A DNA stretch of 64,000 nt from Streptomyces sp. R28 (GCF_041052385.1 NZ_CP163439.1:1787001-1851000), one strand, 5' to 3'; shown: positions 7,002 to 15,252, counted from the first letter of the stretch. The notes: a model not told the origin generated them from the sequence alone. A program made the numbers and translations.

Positions 7002-7008
7002 CGCATGC

Positions 7009-8040
7009 TCAGGCTTCGCCGCCCTGGAGCCTCTCCCCGAGTTTGGCGGCGAGGGCGTAGGCGGGGTGGTTGTCGAGTTGGCGCCGTCGCCGGTTGTACC
7101 GCTGGGTGGTGCGCGGGTCGGAGTGGGAGACGGCGTCTTGGACGTCTTGGAGGGGGACGCCGTTGGCGAGGTTGTCGGTGATGAACTGGTGCCGCAGGGT
7201 GTGGGGCTTGATGGTGGCGGCTTGGGGGATTCCGGCGCGGCGGGCGAGGACGCGGAGGTGCTTCCAGACTTCTGGCTGGGTCCAGCGGCGCCCGGTCTCG
7301 GTGGTGAAGAGTGGGCCGTCGGCGCGGTCGCCGAGGTGGGCGAGGAGTGCGTCGAGGGCGAGCGGCGGCACGGGCGCGGGCCGCTTCTTGCCGCCCTTCT
7401 GTGTGAGGGGCAGGGTGCGGTGGCCTCGGTCGTAGCCGAGCTGGTCGGCGTTGAGGGAGAGGAGTTCGTCGACGCGGGCGCCGGTGAGGTAAAGCAGCAT
7501 GACGAGGGCGTATGAGCGGGGCGCCCAGCCGCGCGCGGTCTCGATGAGCCGCATCGTCTCGGCCTCGGTCATTCCCTCGGTGGGGCTGTAGTCGGGGTCG
7601 ACGTAGGGCCGGTTGACGGCGGTGAACGGGTCGCTGTCGACGGCTTGGAGTCGGGCGGCGTAGGTGTAGAAGCTTCCGGCGGCGGCGAGGGCTTGGGCCT
7701 GGGTGGTCTCGGCGGGCGGCCGTCCGTTGCGGGTGGGAGTCTTGGCGAGGTGCTTGGCGTAGGCGTCGGCGAGCGGCAGCTTCGCCTGGAGCGGGTGGAT
7801 GCCGGTGGAGCGGGCGTACTCCTCCCACGCCTTGAACGTCCGCACGTAGGCGCGCCGTGTGTGGCGGCTCTTCTGGCGGGCGATCCATCCTCCGGCGATG
7901 GTGGGTAGCGGGTCGCGGTCGCCGTAGATGGCGGTGAGGTGGTCGGCGAGCGCGCGGGCTTCGTCGGGCCAGTCGTCGCGGGGGTCGTGCCGGTCGGTCG
8001 ACAGTTCCGCCGACGGGCGCGGAACGAGATCAGCGGACAT
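7009..8040 (-). CDS. int: Tyrosine recombinase (phage integrase)
   Basis: A 343-residue phage integrase that inserts and excises the prophage by site-specific recombination. Residues 45-145 form the SAM-like core-binding domain (SRHTRRAYVRTFKAWEEYA). The catalytic domain shows Arg189 (TGARVDEL), His280 and Arg283 (HTLRH), His306 and the nucleophile Tyr315 (TTQRY). The ATG at 8040 has GAGG five bases upstream. Its start overlaps the end of the gene at 8030-8281 by 11 bp, so the two are co-expressed. As usual for such elements it sits at the prophage edge next to the presumed attachment site. Confidence 0.95.
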   Translation of the reverse strand: MSADLVPRPSAELSTDRHDPRDDWPDEARALADHLTAIYGDRDPLPTIAGGWIARQKSRHTRRAYVRTFKAWEEYARSTGIHPLQAKLPLADAYAKHLAKTPTRNGRPPAETTQAQALAAAGSFYTYAARLQAVDSDPFTAVNRPYVDPDYSPTEGMTEAETMRLIETARGWAPRSYALVMLLYLTGARVDELLSLNADQLGYDRGHRTLPLTQKGGKKRPAPVPPLALDALLAHLGDRADGPLFTTETGRRWTQPEVWKHLRVLARRAGIPQAATIKPHTLRHQFITDNLANGVPLQDVQDAVSHSDPRTTQRYNRRRRQLDNHPAYALAAKLGERLQGGEA

Positions 8041-8281
8041 ACGGCCTCGGCACCTTGTTACTGTCCACCTTGAAGCTCTTCGTGCGCCCCTTGCCATCCT
8101 CGCGCCGGGTGCGAAGCTCTTCGCCGCGCTCTTCCAGTTCCATGACCTCCCAAAGCATTACGAGTGCGTGACTCACTGCGAAGTCTTCGGTCATAGCTCC
8201 GTAGGTGTGCTCCCTGATGTTGGCGAGCGCTACCTCAGCAGCGGGAGTGAGCGTGATGATCCTCTTGCGGTCCGCCGACAC
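8030..8281 (-). CDS. Small protein coupled to integrase; possible excision or regulatory factor
   Basis: 83 residues from a GTG with GGAGGG upstream. The sequence ADRKRIITLTPAAEVALANI, then EDFAVSHALVMLWEVMELEE and a Lys/Arg-rich tail, suggests a small helical DNA-binding protein. No excisionase family could be assigned. It overlaps the integrase start, and its promoter carries an inverted repeat at 8297-8317. The position fits a regulator of integrase or a recombination directionality factor. Confidence 0.6.
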   Translation of the reverse strand: MSADRKRIITLTPAAEVALANIREHTYGAMTEDFAVSHALVMLWEVMELEERGEELRTRREDGKGRTKSFKVDSNKVPRPYVR

Positions 8282-8296
8282 AAGCCCTCCTCTGTA

Positions 8297-8317
8297 TTGG
8301 ATAACTGTCATTATCAA
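8297..8317 (-). promoter_or_regulatory. Inverted repeat in integrase operon promoter
   Basis: TTGGATAA and TTATCAA form an imperfect inverted repeat around CTGTCA, 16 bp upstream of the first gene. On the minus strand TTGATA can serve as a -35 element, so a bound protein would block the integrase promoter. Confidence 0.5.
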
Positions 8318-8358
8318 CCATAGAGTTGGGTGATCGCCAGCACTTCCGAGCACGACAA

Positions 8359-8390
8359 CGGGCCCCACTCCTCGGAAGGAGCGGGGCCCG
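8359..8390. terminator. 14-bp stem terminator with one mismatch
   Basis: CGGGCCCCACTCCT pairs with AGGAGCGGGGCCCG around CGGA. It separates the integrase operon promoter from the plus-strand gene at 8533. Confidence 0.7.
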
Positions 8391-8456
8391 GATATGGCAT
8401 GTTATCGAGAGCCGGACCTTCCAACCGGGCGCGCTTCAGGGAACGTTATGCGCTAG

Positions 8457-8502
8457 ACCTGTAGACAGGTCTACAGGTCACCTGTAGGGTTGTCTACAGG
8501 TG
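8457..8502. promoter_or_regulatory. Two adjacent operators with CTGTAG/CTACAG arms
   Basis: Site 1 (8457-8478) has arms ACCTGTAGAC and GTCTACAGGT offset by two central bases. Site 2 (8479-8502) has arms CACCTGTAG and CTACAGGTG around GGTTGT. Both precede the plus-strand gene at 8533. The shared core CTGTAGAC/GTCTACAG recurs at 63923-63930 and 63987-63994, beside the repressor-like gene at the other end of the prophage. Confidence 0.75.
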
Positions 8503-8532
8503 GAGCGAAGGACGCTCCAGGAGGGGACCAAC

Positions 8533-8895
8533 ATGCAGCGCTACGAACTCGAAGCCTGGCTCGGCGACGACCACGGCCTTGACGACCTCGGCCTCGCCAA
8601 TCTCCTTACCGTGGCCAACGAGATCGAAGACCGCTACCCCGACCCCGACGACCACGCCGAGCGGGACGCTGCTCTCACCGCCGCCTACCGCCTCATTACC
8701 GAACCTGCCCAGGTCGTCGTCTCCAACTACAGCGAGCAGCGAGCCAGCGCCCTCGCCGCCGCCAGTGCCGCGACCGCCGCACTCCAGCAGGCCGCCAGGA
8801 ACCCCGTCGTGTTCGACAGGCTCAGCGAGGCCGGGTTCGCGCGTGCCGCAGGCGTTGACCGTATGACCGTCCGGAAGTGGCGCGACAAGCGCTGA
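8533..8895 (+). CDS. Operator-controlled protein with C-terminal helix-turn-helix
   Basis: 120 residues. An acidic N-terminal half (YELEAWLGDDHGLDDLGLAN) is followed by a helical, Ala-rich middle and a basic C-terminal helix-turn-helix (FARAAGVDRMTVRKWRDKR). AGGAGG precedes the ATG at 8533. It is one of the few plus-strand prophage genes and lies directly after the double operator, so it is probably repressed in the lysogen or autoregulated. A Cro-like or antirepressor role is possible but unproven. Confidence 0.7.
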   Translation: MQRYELEAWLGDDHGLDDLGLANLLTVANEIEDRYPDPDDHAERDAALTAAYRLITEPAQVVVSNYSEQRASALAAASAATAALQQAARNPVVFDRLSEAGFARAAGVDRMTVRKWRDKR

Positions 8896-8909
8896 AGCCT
8901 GCACAGCGA

Positions 8910-8950
8910 GCGCCCCCACTCCCCCGCCGCAGCGGAAGGAGTGGGGGCGC
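8910..8950. terminator. Bidirectional terminator between convergent genes
   Basis: The 13-bp perfect stem GCGCCCCCACTCC/GGAGTGGGGGCGC with a 15-base loop lies between the plus-strand gene at 8533 and the end of the leftward late operon. Confidence 0.8.
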
Positions 8951-8953
8951 CTG

Positions 8954-9115
8954 TCACGCGGGCTCATCGTCGGGTGGCGGCAGGTCCGGTTCGAGGAACG
9001 GGTTCGTCGCCGGCGCGGGTATGGGTGGTGGTTCTTCCCGGCCGAGGGCGACGAGGCTGCCCATGTCGGCGGCGGTGTCGTCACGGCGCGGCGGGCGTTC
9101 GATGGCCTCGGGCAT
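8954..9115 (-). CDS. Small Pro-rich protein, 53 residues
   Basis: Starts MPEAIERPPRRDDTAADMGS and ends in a Pro-rich stretch (LEPDLPPPDDEPA). It is the last gene of the leftward late/lysis block, 9 bp after the gene above it. No family was recognised. Confidence 0.55.
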   Translation of the reverse strand: MPEAIERPPRRDDTAADMGSLVALGREEPPPIPAPATNPFLEPDLPPPDDEPA

Positions 9116-9124
9116 GAGCTGCTC

Positions 9125-9508
9125 CTACAGGTAGCGGACGGCGGCCACATTGATCAGTAGGTGAATCGTGTTGTCCGCGATGATCATTAGCCAGACGGTC
9201 ATCCACGGCGGGCGATCCTTGTGGTAGCCAGTGCCAGAGCATTCGGACCAGGGGTGCCAGTGACTTTTGGGTGCGGCGAAGTTCTTCACCCACACGACGT
9301 GCCGCGCCAGCCGGTAGTGGTCGATGACGGCGTGCGTCACGACGATGACCGCCAGGGCAGCAGGCGACTGGGTGACGAAGAGGAACGGCAGTCCGTAGGT
9401 GACCGCGTGTGCCCAGGCCGGGAACCAGCGCTTCGTCTTCTCGTTCGCCATCCAGTCGGATTGCAGGATGTAGTCACCGACGAGGTGAGCCAGAAGCACG
9501 CCAACCAT
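9125..9508 (-). CDS. DUF3307-like membrane protein
   Basis: 127 residues with four hydrophobic spans and conserved-looking His/Asp residues in membrane (LLAHLVGDYILQSDWMANEK, VIVVTHAVIDHYR, IIADNTIHLLIN). The HLVGDY-LQ opening is the hallmark of the DUF3307 family. GGAG precedes the ATG. It lies at the distal end of the lysis block and may assist lysis or alter the lysogen envelope; the role is inferred only from position. Confidence 0.65.
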   Translation of the reverse strand: MVGVLLAHLVGDYILQSDWMANEKTKRWFPAWAHAVTYGLPFLFVTQSPAALAVIVVTHAVIDHYRLARHVVWVKNFAAPKSHWHPWSECSGTGYHKDRPPWMTVWLMIIADNTIHLLINVAAVRYL

Positions 9509-9523
9509 TTCGCACTCCAGTTC

Positions 9524-9877
9524 TCACACGTCGAAGCCGTTGAGGATCCGGGCCGCGCGCTCCGGGATGGGCCGTGCGGGCGGGGGTTCTTCGCCTCGGA
9601 TCCGGAAGGCGCCGACGAGGTCACGGAGCCGCGTCCGGAGCCAGTTGATTGCCTCGTCCTGGTCGGAGATCCGCTGACCGAGCCGTTCGGCCTCCTGCTC
9701 GCGCTGAACGACCCGCTTCTCCAGGCGTTCGATCGCCTTGCCCTGCTGTTCCGTCACCACAGTGAAGTCATCGCGGCGCTCCTGCCGTTTCGTGCGGCGT
9801 GCGCTGCGTGCGGTGGCGACCCCGCCGACGACGGTCAGTGCCGTCATGCCTGCCTGGATCCAGGTGTCCACGCCCAT
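9524..9877 (-). CDS. Membrane-anchored coiled-coil protein of the lysis block
   Basis: 117 residues. One N-terminal span (MTALTVVGGVATARSARR) is followed by a long heptad-like coiled coil (QGKAIERLEKRVVQREQEAE). Such proteins are common downstream of actinophage endolysins and are thought to act as accessory holin or spanin-like factors. It is adjacent to two further membrane genes. Confidence 0.65.
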   Translation of the reverse strand: MGVDTWIQAGMTALTVVGGVATARSARRTKRQERRDDFTVVTEQQGKAIERLEKRVVQREQEAERLGQRISDQDEAINWLRTRLRDLVGAFRIRGEEPPPARPIPERAARILNGFDV

Positions 9878-10302
9878 CAGTAGCTCTCAACTCTCTTCGG
9901 CCGGGGCGCCTCACGCCATCCGGCAACAACCAGCACCGGAACGGCAATTGCGCCCCACACGATGGCGGCGACCCACCCCCGCGGGAACTCACCCGAGATC
10001 CACGCCACCGTGTAGGAGCCCATCCAGGGCAGCACCATCAGCGGCAACGCCAAAAAGCCCGGCCAGTCCAAACCCTGCGGCATCCATGCCGAAGCGATCG
10101 CGACGAGCCCGGTGGCCACCCACAGCCAGCCCCACACCGGTAGCGGCCACACCTCCAGCAGGGGCTTGAGTCCGCGCTGGTCCGGCTGGGGTGAGGTGAT
10201 CTGGGCGAACCCGACCAGCACCCACACCAGGCCGTAGCAGAGAAGGATGGCGCCGCGGCGGCCGAGTGCCCGGCCCATGCGCCGGGCTACACGGCGCGGC
10301 AC
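9877..10302 (-). CDS. Four-span membrane protein of the lysis block
   Basis: 141 residues with four hydrophobic segments (for example LLCYGLVWVLVGFAQI and PLPVWGWLWVATGLVAIAS) and a basic N-terminus. It lies between the holin candidate and the coiled-coil membrane protein with no gaps. It may be a second holin or antiholin. No specific family was recognised. Confidence 0.65.
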   Translation of the reverse strand: MPRRVARRMGRALGRRGAILLCYGLVWVLVGFAQITSPQPDQRGLKPLLEVWPLPVWGWLWVATGLVAIASAWMPQGLDWPGFLALPLMVLPWMGSYTVAWISGEFPRGWVAAIVWGAIAVPVLVVAGWREAPRPKRVESY

Positions 10303-10620
10303 CTACACCGCCCGGGGTGCGCCGCCGCCGAGCGCGGACTGCGCCCTGTCGGAGACACCGGTGGGCTTCCACAGGCCGAAGTGGCTGAGGACGCCGATGG
10401 CGAAGGCGACGAGGGAAAGGACGACGGCAGTGCCGAAGTCGTAGTCCGGGCCCGGGTTGGCGAGCTCGACGAGGAAGCCGTTGAGGGTGGAGAGCGCCAG
10501 CAGGAGGACGGCCTTTACGCCGCCGTGGGTGATGTGCTTGGTGACGAGTCCGACGAGGACCGGCAGCACAACGGAGATGGCAAGGCCGAGCCAGTAGGCC
10601 TTGTCGAGGGATGCGTTCAT
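10303..10620 (-). CDS. Holin candidate
   Basis: 105 residues with three predicted spans (AYWLGLAISVVLPVLVGLVT, GVKAVLLLALSTLNGFLVEL, GTAVVLSLVAFAIGVLSHFG) and a short polar C-terminus, directly after the endolysin. Size, topology and position fit a phage holin, which permeabilises the membrane to release the endolysin at lysis. Confidence 0.8.
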   Translation of the reverse strand: MNASLDKAYWLGLAISVVLPVLVGLVTKHITHGGVKAVLLLALSTLNGFLVELANPGPDYDFGTAVVLSLVAFAIGVLSHFGLWKPTGVSDRAQSALGGGAPRAV

Positions 10621-10646
10621 GAGGGTTCTCGTTTCTGCTGGTTGGG

Positions 10647-11627
10647 CTAGTCGGCGAGGCGTTCGGCGATCTTTACGGCGACTCGTTCTGCGATCTCCTC
10701 GGCGAGCGCCGGGCTGGCGGCTACAGCGGAGGCGAGTGCAGCGATCTGCGCGTCGGTCATGTCGACCGTGCCCGCCTTGGCCTGGATGTCCTTGACGCGG
10801 GCGAGGGTCTCGCGGCCGGTGACGATCGGCGTCTGGACGGCGTACTTGAACGACCAGGTCTTGTTGGTGTCCCAGTCGTCGTTGTTGTACGGCGGGGCGA
10901 CGGCCGCGATGACGTCGGCCCCGAAGATCTCGTCACGGACCACGGCTGCGATCTTCTTGATGTCGGCGTCGGTCAGAGCCACGTCGTCCTCCTCGGGCGG
11001 GGTGGTGCCGCCCTCGGCGGCGATCAGGATGGCAGCCATCGGGAAGGCGCCCGGGTCGCCGTGGTCGTTCTCAGGGACGTGCTGATGCCCGCAGTGGCCT
11101 TCGAAGGCGGTCCACTGGCTGCCGGTCATGCGGACGCCGTTGGCGCCGTAGCTGGACGGGTACGCCTTGAAGGTGAGGCCGGACGACAGGGGCACGCCGT
11201 GGTTGTCGTGCGCCCACTTCGCGAACGCCGCCAGGTCCCGCACAGCCCAGTCCGGAAGCTCCGGCATGAAGAGATGCGGGTAGCCAGCCGCCCGCCACTT
11301 CTCGTGAGTGCCGGGATCGCACGTGCCGACGATCTCCACCTGGCACACATTCAACGTGTTCGTCTGGACACCGCCGCTCAGGTTGCGCAGGGCGCGGCTG
11401 GACACGTCGAAGTCGAAGTGCTGGTACCAGATCAGGCGGCGTGCCGCGAAGTCGGGGACGGCGGTGAGGTTCGGTGCCATGCTGCCGCCGCTGTACGAGG
11501 GCAACGAGCGCCCCTCCGTGCTGTGCCAGACGATGACGTTGACCTCCATCGCCGAGCCCGGGAACGCCGACCCGTACCAGTAGGCGGTAGAGGCGCCGGG
11601 GTAGCGCTGCGGGCCTGTCTTGGCCAT
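10647..11627 (-). CDS. Endolysin, N-acetylmuramoyl-L-alanine amidase
   Basis: 326 residues. The N-terminal Amidase_2-type domain has the zinc His35 in the VNVIVWHSTEG strand and a second metal/catalytic cluster in EGHCGHQHVPENDHGDPGAF. It cuts the lactyl-alanine bond of peptidoglycan. The C-terminal third is helical (DADIKKIAAVVRDEIFGADV), without a recognisable LysM or PG-binding domain, and ends in a long amphipathic helix. There is no signal peptide, so export through a holin is expected. Confidence 0.9.
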   Translation of the reverse strand: MAKTGPQRYPGASTAYWYGSAFPGSAMEVNVIVWHSTEGRSLPSYSGGSMAPNLTAVPDFAARRLIWYQHFDFDVSSRALRNLSGGVQTNTLNVCQVEIVGTCDPGTHEKWRAAGYPHLFMPELPDWAVRDLAAFAKWAHDNHGVPLSSGLTFKAYPSSYGANGVRMTGSQWTAFEGHCGHQHVPENDHGDPGAFPMAAILIAAEGGTTPPEEDDVALTDADIKKIAAVVRDEIFGADVIAAVAPPYNNDDWDTNKTWSFKYAVQTPIVTGRETLARVKDIQAKAGTVDMTDAQIAALASAVAASPALAEEIAERVAVKIAERLAD

Positions 11628-11689
11628 GCGGTCTCCAGGAATGACGAAGGCCCCGGCCGGTCGGCACGGGGCGGCGGCGAGACGGGGCG

Positions 11690-12136
11690 TCAGTAGTCCC
11701 AGGTTGTGGCGCTGAACTGGGCGTGGATGACGTCGACCGGCGCGGTGTGCGTGTGACGGACCTCGATCGCGACCGGCTGGCCCGCCCGTCCACGGAAGAG
11801 CCAGGTGCCGTTGCGTAGATCCTGGCCGACGGTGTCGTCCCCGTCCGACTCCCCGGTGTTGTCCGGGTTGGAGTACGGGTCACGGACGAACCGGACGTTG
11901 AACTGGCGCTCGGCTTCGTCCCCGTCCGGCACGGTGATCGAGTCGAACTTCACCAGGTACGTCCAGATGAAGTCCCCGTCGCGGTCCGGCCGGATGCACG
12001 CTGACTCGCGGCCCATGGAGTCGTCGAACCACATGCCGTCGTCGTTGCGCAGCGCGGTGTCGAACCGGATCACGGTCCAGGCGTTGGGCGACACCGGCTG
12101 GCGGACGTTGGTATACAGCTTGCACTGGGTGGCCAT
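11690..12136 (-). CDS. Minor tail / baseplate-tip protein candidate
   Basis: 148 residues, Trp- and beta-rich (NAWTVIRFDTALRNDDGMWF, GTWLFRGRAGQPVAIEVRHT). The pattern resembles C1q/TNF-like or jelly-roll head domains that tip phage tail fibres and bind the host. GGAGG precedes the ATG. It lies between the other tail genes and the endolysin. Confidence 0.65.
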   Translation of the reverse strand: MATQCKLYTNVRQPVSPNAWTVIRFDTALRNDDGMWFDDSMGRESACIRPDRDGDFIWTYLVKFDSITVPDGDEAERQFNVRFVRDPYSNPDNTGESDGDDTVGQDLRNGTWLFRGRAGQPVAIEVRHTHTAPVDVIHAQFSATTWDY

Positions 12137-12180
12137 CGCGTCCTCCGCTCCGGGATGGGGCCCCTTGTGAGTGGTGCAGG

Positions 12181-12390
12181 TCAGGAGACTTCGGGCTGCG
12201 GGTCGAGGAGCGTGGCGGTAAGGATTTCCATGCGCTGCCTGCAGATGCCGCACTGCACGTAGCAGTTGATGCCCGCATTCGAGTAGAACTCGGGCACCGT
12301 GAAGGTCTGGCCGTAGTTGCTGCACGCCTCGTTGTTGTCGCGTGCTGTCACCTCGTAGTACAGCGCGGGCTGGAACGTCACATCGCTCAC
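12181..12390 (-). CDS. Small Cys-containing tail-region protein, 69 residues
   Basis: GTG start overlapping the stop of the upstream gene (GTGA). It contains two Cys pairs (NEACSNYGQ and CYVQCGICRQRM), possibly a metal site. By position it is a small tail-tip component. Confidence 0.6.
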   Translation of the reverse strand: MSDVTFQPALYYEVTARDNNEACSNYGQTFTVPEFYSNAGINCYVQCGICRQRMEILTATLLDPQPEVS

Positions 12391-13151
12391 AGGCCGAGCA
12401 CCATCCAGTTGATGTTGGTTGCGGTGGTGTTGGTGCGGGTGACCCACACGGTGAGCCCGGTCGAGGAGACGGCTGTGGTGCCGACGCCGGTGACCTGGCT
12501 GCCGGGGACGGTGGTCTGGGCTGTGGCGAACCCGTAGAAGGCGCTGCCCTGGACGGTCAGCCCGGTGACTGCCAGCGAGGTTGGGGTGTTCGCCGCGGAC
12601 GGGTTGATCGTGACCTGGCCGTAGGCGATGTTCGCGGCGGTCAGGACCCCGGACAGGTCCATGTTGCAGGGGCCTACTTCTCCGACGCCGTCAACGTCAC
12701 GAAAGGCGCTGACCAGTACATTCGGTGGGCTCCCGCCCGCAGTCGAGCCGAGGTCCACCACCGACCGCCAGTCCGACGCCAGTATCGACCCGGGGGTGAG
12801 CGTCAGATCGCTGCCGCTCTCCGGGAGGGTGCCGTAGGTGACGGTGGCCGGTACCTCGTTCACGCCGTCCTCGATCGGCCGGAACCGGAGTTCGCCGGCC
12901 GCCAGTTCCGCCGATACGGGGATCCCGTCGCCCTGCAAGCCGCGGGTCCACAAGCCGCCCCCGCCGTCGTCGGTCGGACCGAGTTCGGCCAGGAGGGTTT
13001 CACCGTCTGCGCTGTAGATCCTCAACCGGCCAACGGTGGCCGTGCCCATGCGGCGTGCGGCCCGCAGTTCCTTCATCTGCCGTTCGAGGTCGGCAACCTT
13101 CCGCGCCAGCGTGGTTGCGTCCGCCGGGAGTTGGTCGAGCGGTCCGGGCAT
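12387..13151 (-). CDS. Minor tail protein
   Basis: 254 residues. An N-terminal coiled coil (LARKVADLERQMKELRAARR) likely trimerises the protein. A Gly/Thr/Ser-rich beta region follows (LAVTGLTVQGSAFYGFATAQ). This layout is typical of tail-fibre or tail-spike subunits behind the baseplate genes. The host receptor cannot be inferred. Confidence 0.75.
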   Translation of the reverse strand: MPGPLDQLPADATTLARKVADLERQMKELRAARRMGTATVGRLRIYSADGETLLAELGPTDDGGGGLWTRGLQGDGIPVSAELAAGELRFRPIEDGVNEVPATVTYGTLPESGSDLTLTPGSILASDWRSVVDLGSTAGGSPPNVLVSAFRDVDGVGEVGPCNMDLSGVLTAANIAYGQVTINPSAANTPTSLAVTGLTVQGSAFYGFATAQTTVPGSQVTGVGTTAVSSTGLTVWVTRTNTTATNINWMVLGL

Positions 13152-14230
13152 CAGCTGTCCTCCACGAGGATCGGGCGGACCCGGTCAGAGCCGGGTTCGA
13201 GTTCCCAGGCCCAGCAGCGGGCGACGACGCCTGCACCGTTCGGGTGTCGTGGGGACGTTTCGATGTTGAGGCTGACGCTGTCGCCGAGGCCCCAGTCCGC
13301 GCCCAGCCGGGGCGCCTTGGAGGCGACGGCCTCGATGCTCCACACCTGGGCGCCCTCCTGCATCAGCGCGAGCGATTTGGTGGCGTGCGCTTCGAGCTGG
13401 TCGGGGTCGGTCAGGCCTGTGGTGGGTGAGTACCGGTATTCCCATCGCGGCCAGCCGTTGGCGAGGAGTGCGGTCGCCTCGTGTGCGGACGAGGTGAGCC
13501 GTGAGCTGCCCTCGCCCTCGCCGCGGGCGATGACGGCTGTGGCGCCCTTTCCGGCTTCGAAGGACTCGGAGAGTGCGTAGGAGGACACGCAGCCGGGGTG
13601 GTCGAAGACCGCCTCGGGGGTGGTGGTCTGAGTGCCGATGGCCGCCCGCACCCGGAAGGGGAAGGTGAAGCCGTCGTGGCCCGCGCCCCAGGCGACGTCG
13701 ATGGTCCACTCGGGGCCGCCCTCCAGGGCCATGATCTCCTGGATGCAGGACAGGATTGTCTTGTCGTCGCCGTCCTGGGTGAGGTAGTCCATGGTGGTTC
13801 CGGTGTCGATGGCGTCGACCGTGATGGGCGGGCCGCCGGTAAGGGCCGGGGTGACGAGGGCGGTTATGACATCGGCCTGATCGATGCCAATGAGCGTCTG
13901 GGTGCTGGGGAAGCGGGAGTCGAAGTAGCGCTCCAACGTCACGGCGCCGAGCTGCACGGTTCTGGCGCTGCCGCCTTCGCGCAGGACGACCGCTCCCGCC
14001 CAGATCGGGGTGTCGGTGGCCACATCGACTGCGACGAGGAGGCTACGGCCCGGGTCTGTGGCCGGGCCCCAATCGCGTGGGGCCCCGGCCACGTTGAGTT
14101 CGAACTGCAGGGACGTCGAATCGCCCAGCTTGCGGGAGAGGGCGCCCGTGGGCTTGAGCGAGGGGAGATCCTCGACGATGCCACCGGTTCGCAGATCACA
14201 GCCGTACCAGGCCAGCGTGATAGCGCTCAT
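13151..14230 (-). CDS. Minor tail protein (siphophage tail-hub/Tal-like)
   Basis: 359 residues starting MSAITLAWYGCDLRTGGIVE with a hub-type opening (LPSLKPTGALSRKLGDSTSL). The central part IWAGAVVLREGGSARTVQLG and TLERYFDSRFP resembles phage tail proteins of the gp18/gp27 hub fold found between Dit and the fibres in actinophages. The ATG overlaps the previous stop (ATGA). Confidence 0.75.
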   Translation of the reverse strand: MSAITLAWYGCDLRTGGIVEDLPSLKPTGALSRKLGDSTSLQFELNVAGAPRDWGPATDPGRSLLVAVDVATDTPIWAGAVVLREGGSARTVQLGAVTLERYFDSRFPSTQTLIGIDQADVITALVTPALTGGPPITVDAIDTGTTMDYLTQDGDDKTILSCIQEIMALEGGPEWTIDVAWGAGHDGFTFPFRVRAAIGTQTTTPEAVFDHPGCVSSYALSESFEAGKGATAVIARGEGEGSSRLTSSAHEATALLANGWPRWEYRYSPTTGLTDPDQLEAHATKSLALMQEGAQVWSIEAVASKAPRLGADWGLGDSVSLNIETSPRHPNGAGVVARCWAWELEPGSDRVRPILVEDS

Positions 14231-15252
14231 CCGGCCAGTGGCCTCACGATGAGCTGCCCGTCGGAGACACGCGTGACGGAGCCGACGGTGCCGGACGAGG
14301 ACACGTTGTACTGGGGCGTGACCGTCAGGGATGTGCCGGGCGTGAGGCCGGAGCGGATCACGGTACGGGATGCGTAGGTTCGGGCGCCGATCGTCGCCAC
14401 ACCGTTCTTCTCGCTGCCGCCCTCGGTGAGCGCACCGGAGGCCCGCCACGTGCACCAGGCTGTCGATGTGGACGTGTTGGTGTTGGCGACGGCCGCACCG
14501 ACCGTGATCTCCACCATGCCGGACTGCGGGACCGTGACGGTGACGGGCGGCCACTGACCGGACGTGAAGTCCGTGAAAGCACCCGTGACGAAACTGCCGG
14601 GCATCGACACCTGGTCGGAGACCGATGGCAGCAGTGCGGACACGGTCCGCCAGGCGCTGCCGTTCCACCGCTTCAGCCCTGATCCGTCGTCGTAGTACTG
14701 GCCCGTGTACGGGCTCGGCGGTGCGGTGGAGGTGGGCAGGATCCCGCCCGGCGCCGTCGTGTACGGCCGCACCGAGGTAGACACCGACGGGCTGCCCGCC
14801 CCCGAGTGCGGCACGGTGATCGTGGCGAGCGGCATGTAGATCTGCGTGCCAGCCGGCGTGGGCGCGACCGGCGTCGATGAAGGCGTGCCCGCCAGGTAGA
14901 CGATGTCGCCCTTGTTCAGGCCGGAAGCGTCAACGCTGTTATCCCATACACGCAGATACACGAGATCGATGCGGTCGAGCGTGGCGTGCGCCGCGGTCAA
15001 CGTGCCGGGCGACACAGACGACGGGAACGCTGCCCGGTACACGCCCTGCCCGGCGTAGGCGACGGCTGCGACACCCGCCGAGCAGTTGATAGTTGATCCG
15101 GCGAGAGTGACCGTCAGCCCTGGATCCCCGGGGCGGACGCCGGAGCGGGAGCCGAGGGCCGTGCCGTCGGCCATGACGTCTACGGCGCCGACGAGGCGGG
15201 TTTCCAGGCCGGACAGGGTGAGGCCGTCGATAGCCCACGGGTCTACTGGCAT
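14227..15252 (-). CDS. Minor tail protein
   Basis: 341 residues starting MPVDPWAIDGLTLSGLETRL. An N-terminal receptor-hub-like domain with GGTAGRP-like loops is followed by a segment typical of tail fibres (SPYTGQYYDDGSGLKRWNGS AW) and a beta-rich C-terminal domain. It is in the middle of the tail gene block. Confidence 0.72.
   Translation of the reverse strand: MPVDPWAIDGLTLSGLETRLVGAVDVMADGTALGSRSGVRPGDPGLTVTLAGSTINCSAGVAAVAYAGQGVYRAAFPSSVSPGTLTAAHATLDRIDLVYLRVWDNSVDASGLNKGDIVYLAGTPSSTPVAPTPAGTQIYMPLATITVPHSGAGSPSVSTSVRPYTTAPGGILPTSTAPPSPYTGQYYDDGSGLKRWNGSAWRTVSALLPSVSDQVSMPGSFVTGAFTDFTSGQWPPVTVTVPQSGMVEITVGAAVANTNTSTSTAWCTWRASGALTEGGSEKNGVATIGARTYASRTVIRSGLTPGTSLTVTPQYNVSSSGTVGSVTRVSDGQLIVRPLAG

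Noticed and set aside
6757..7008. tRNA gene as integration site at the left boundary
   Set aside because: The inverted repeat is 11 bp rather than 7, and no T-arm (GGTTCGAATCC-like) or anticodon arm could be placed; the attachment site type remains unknown.
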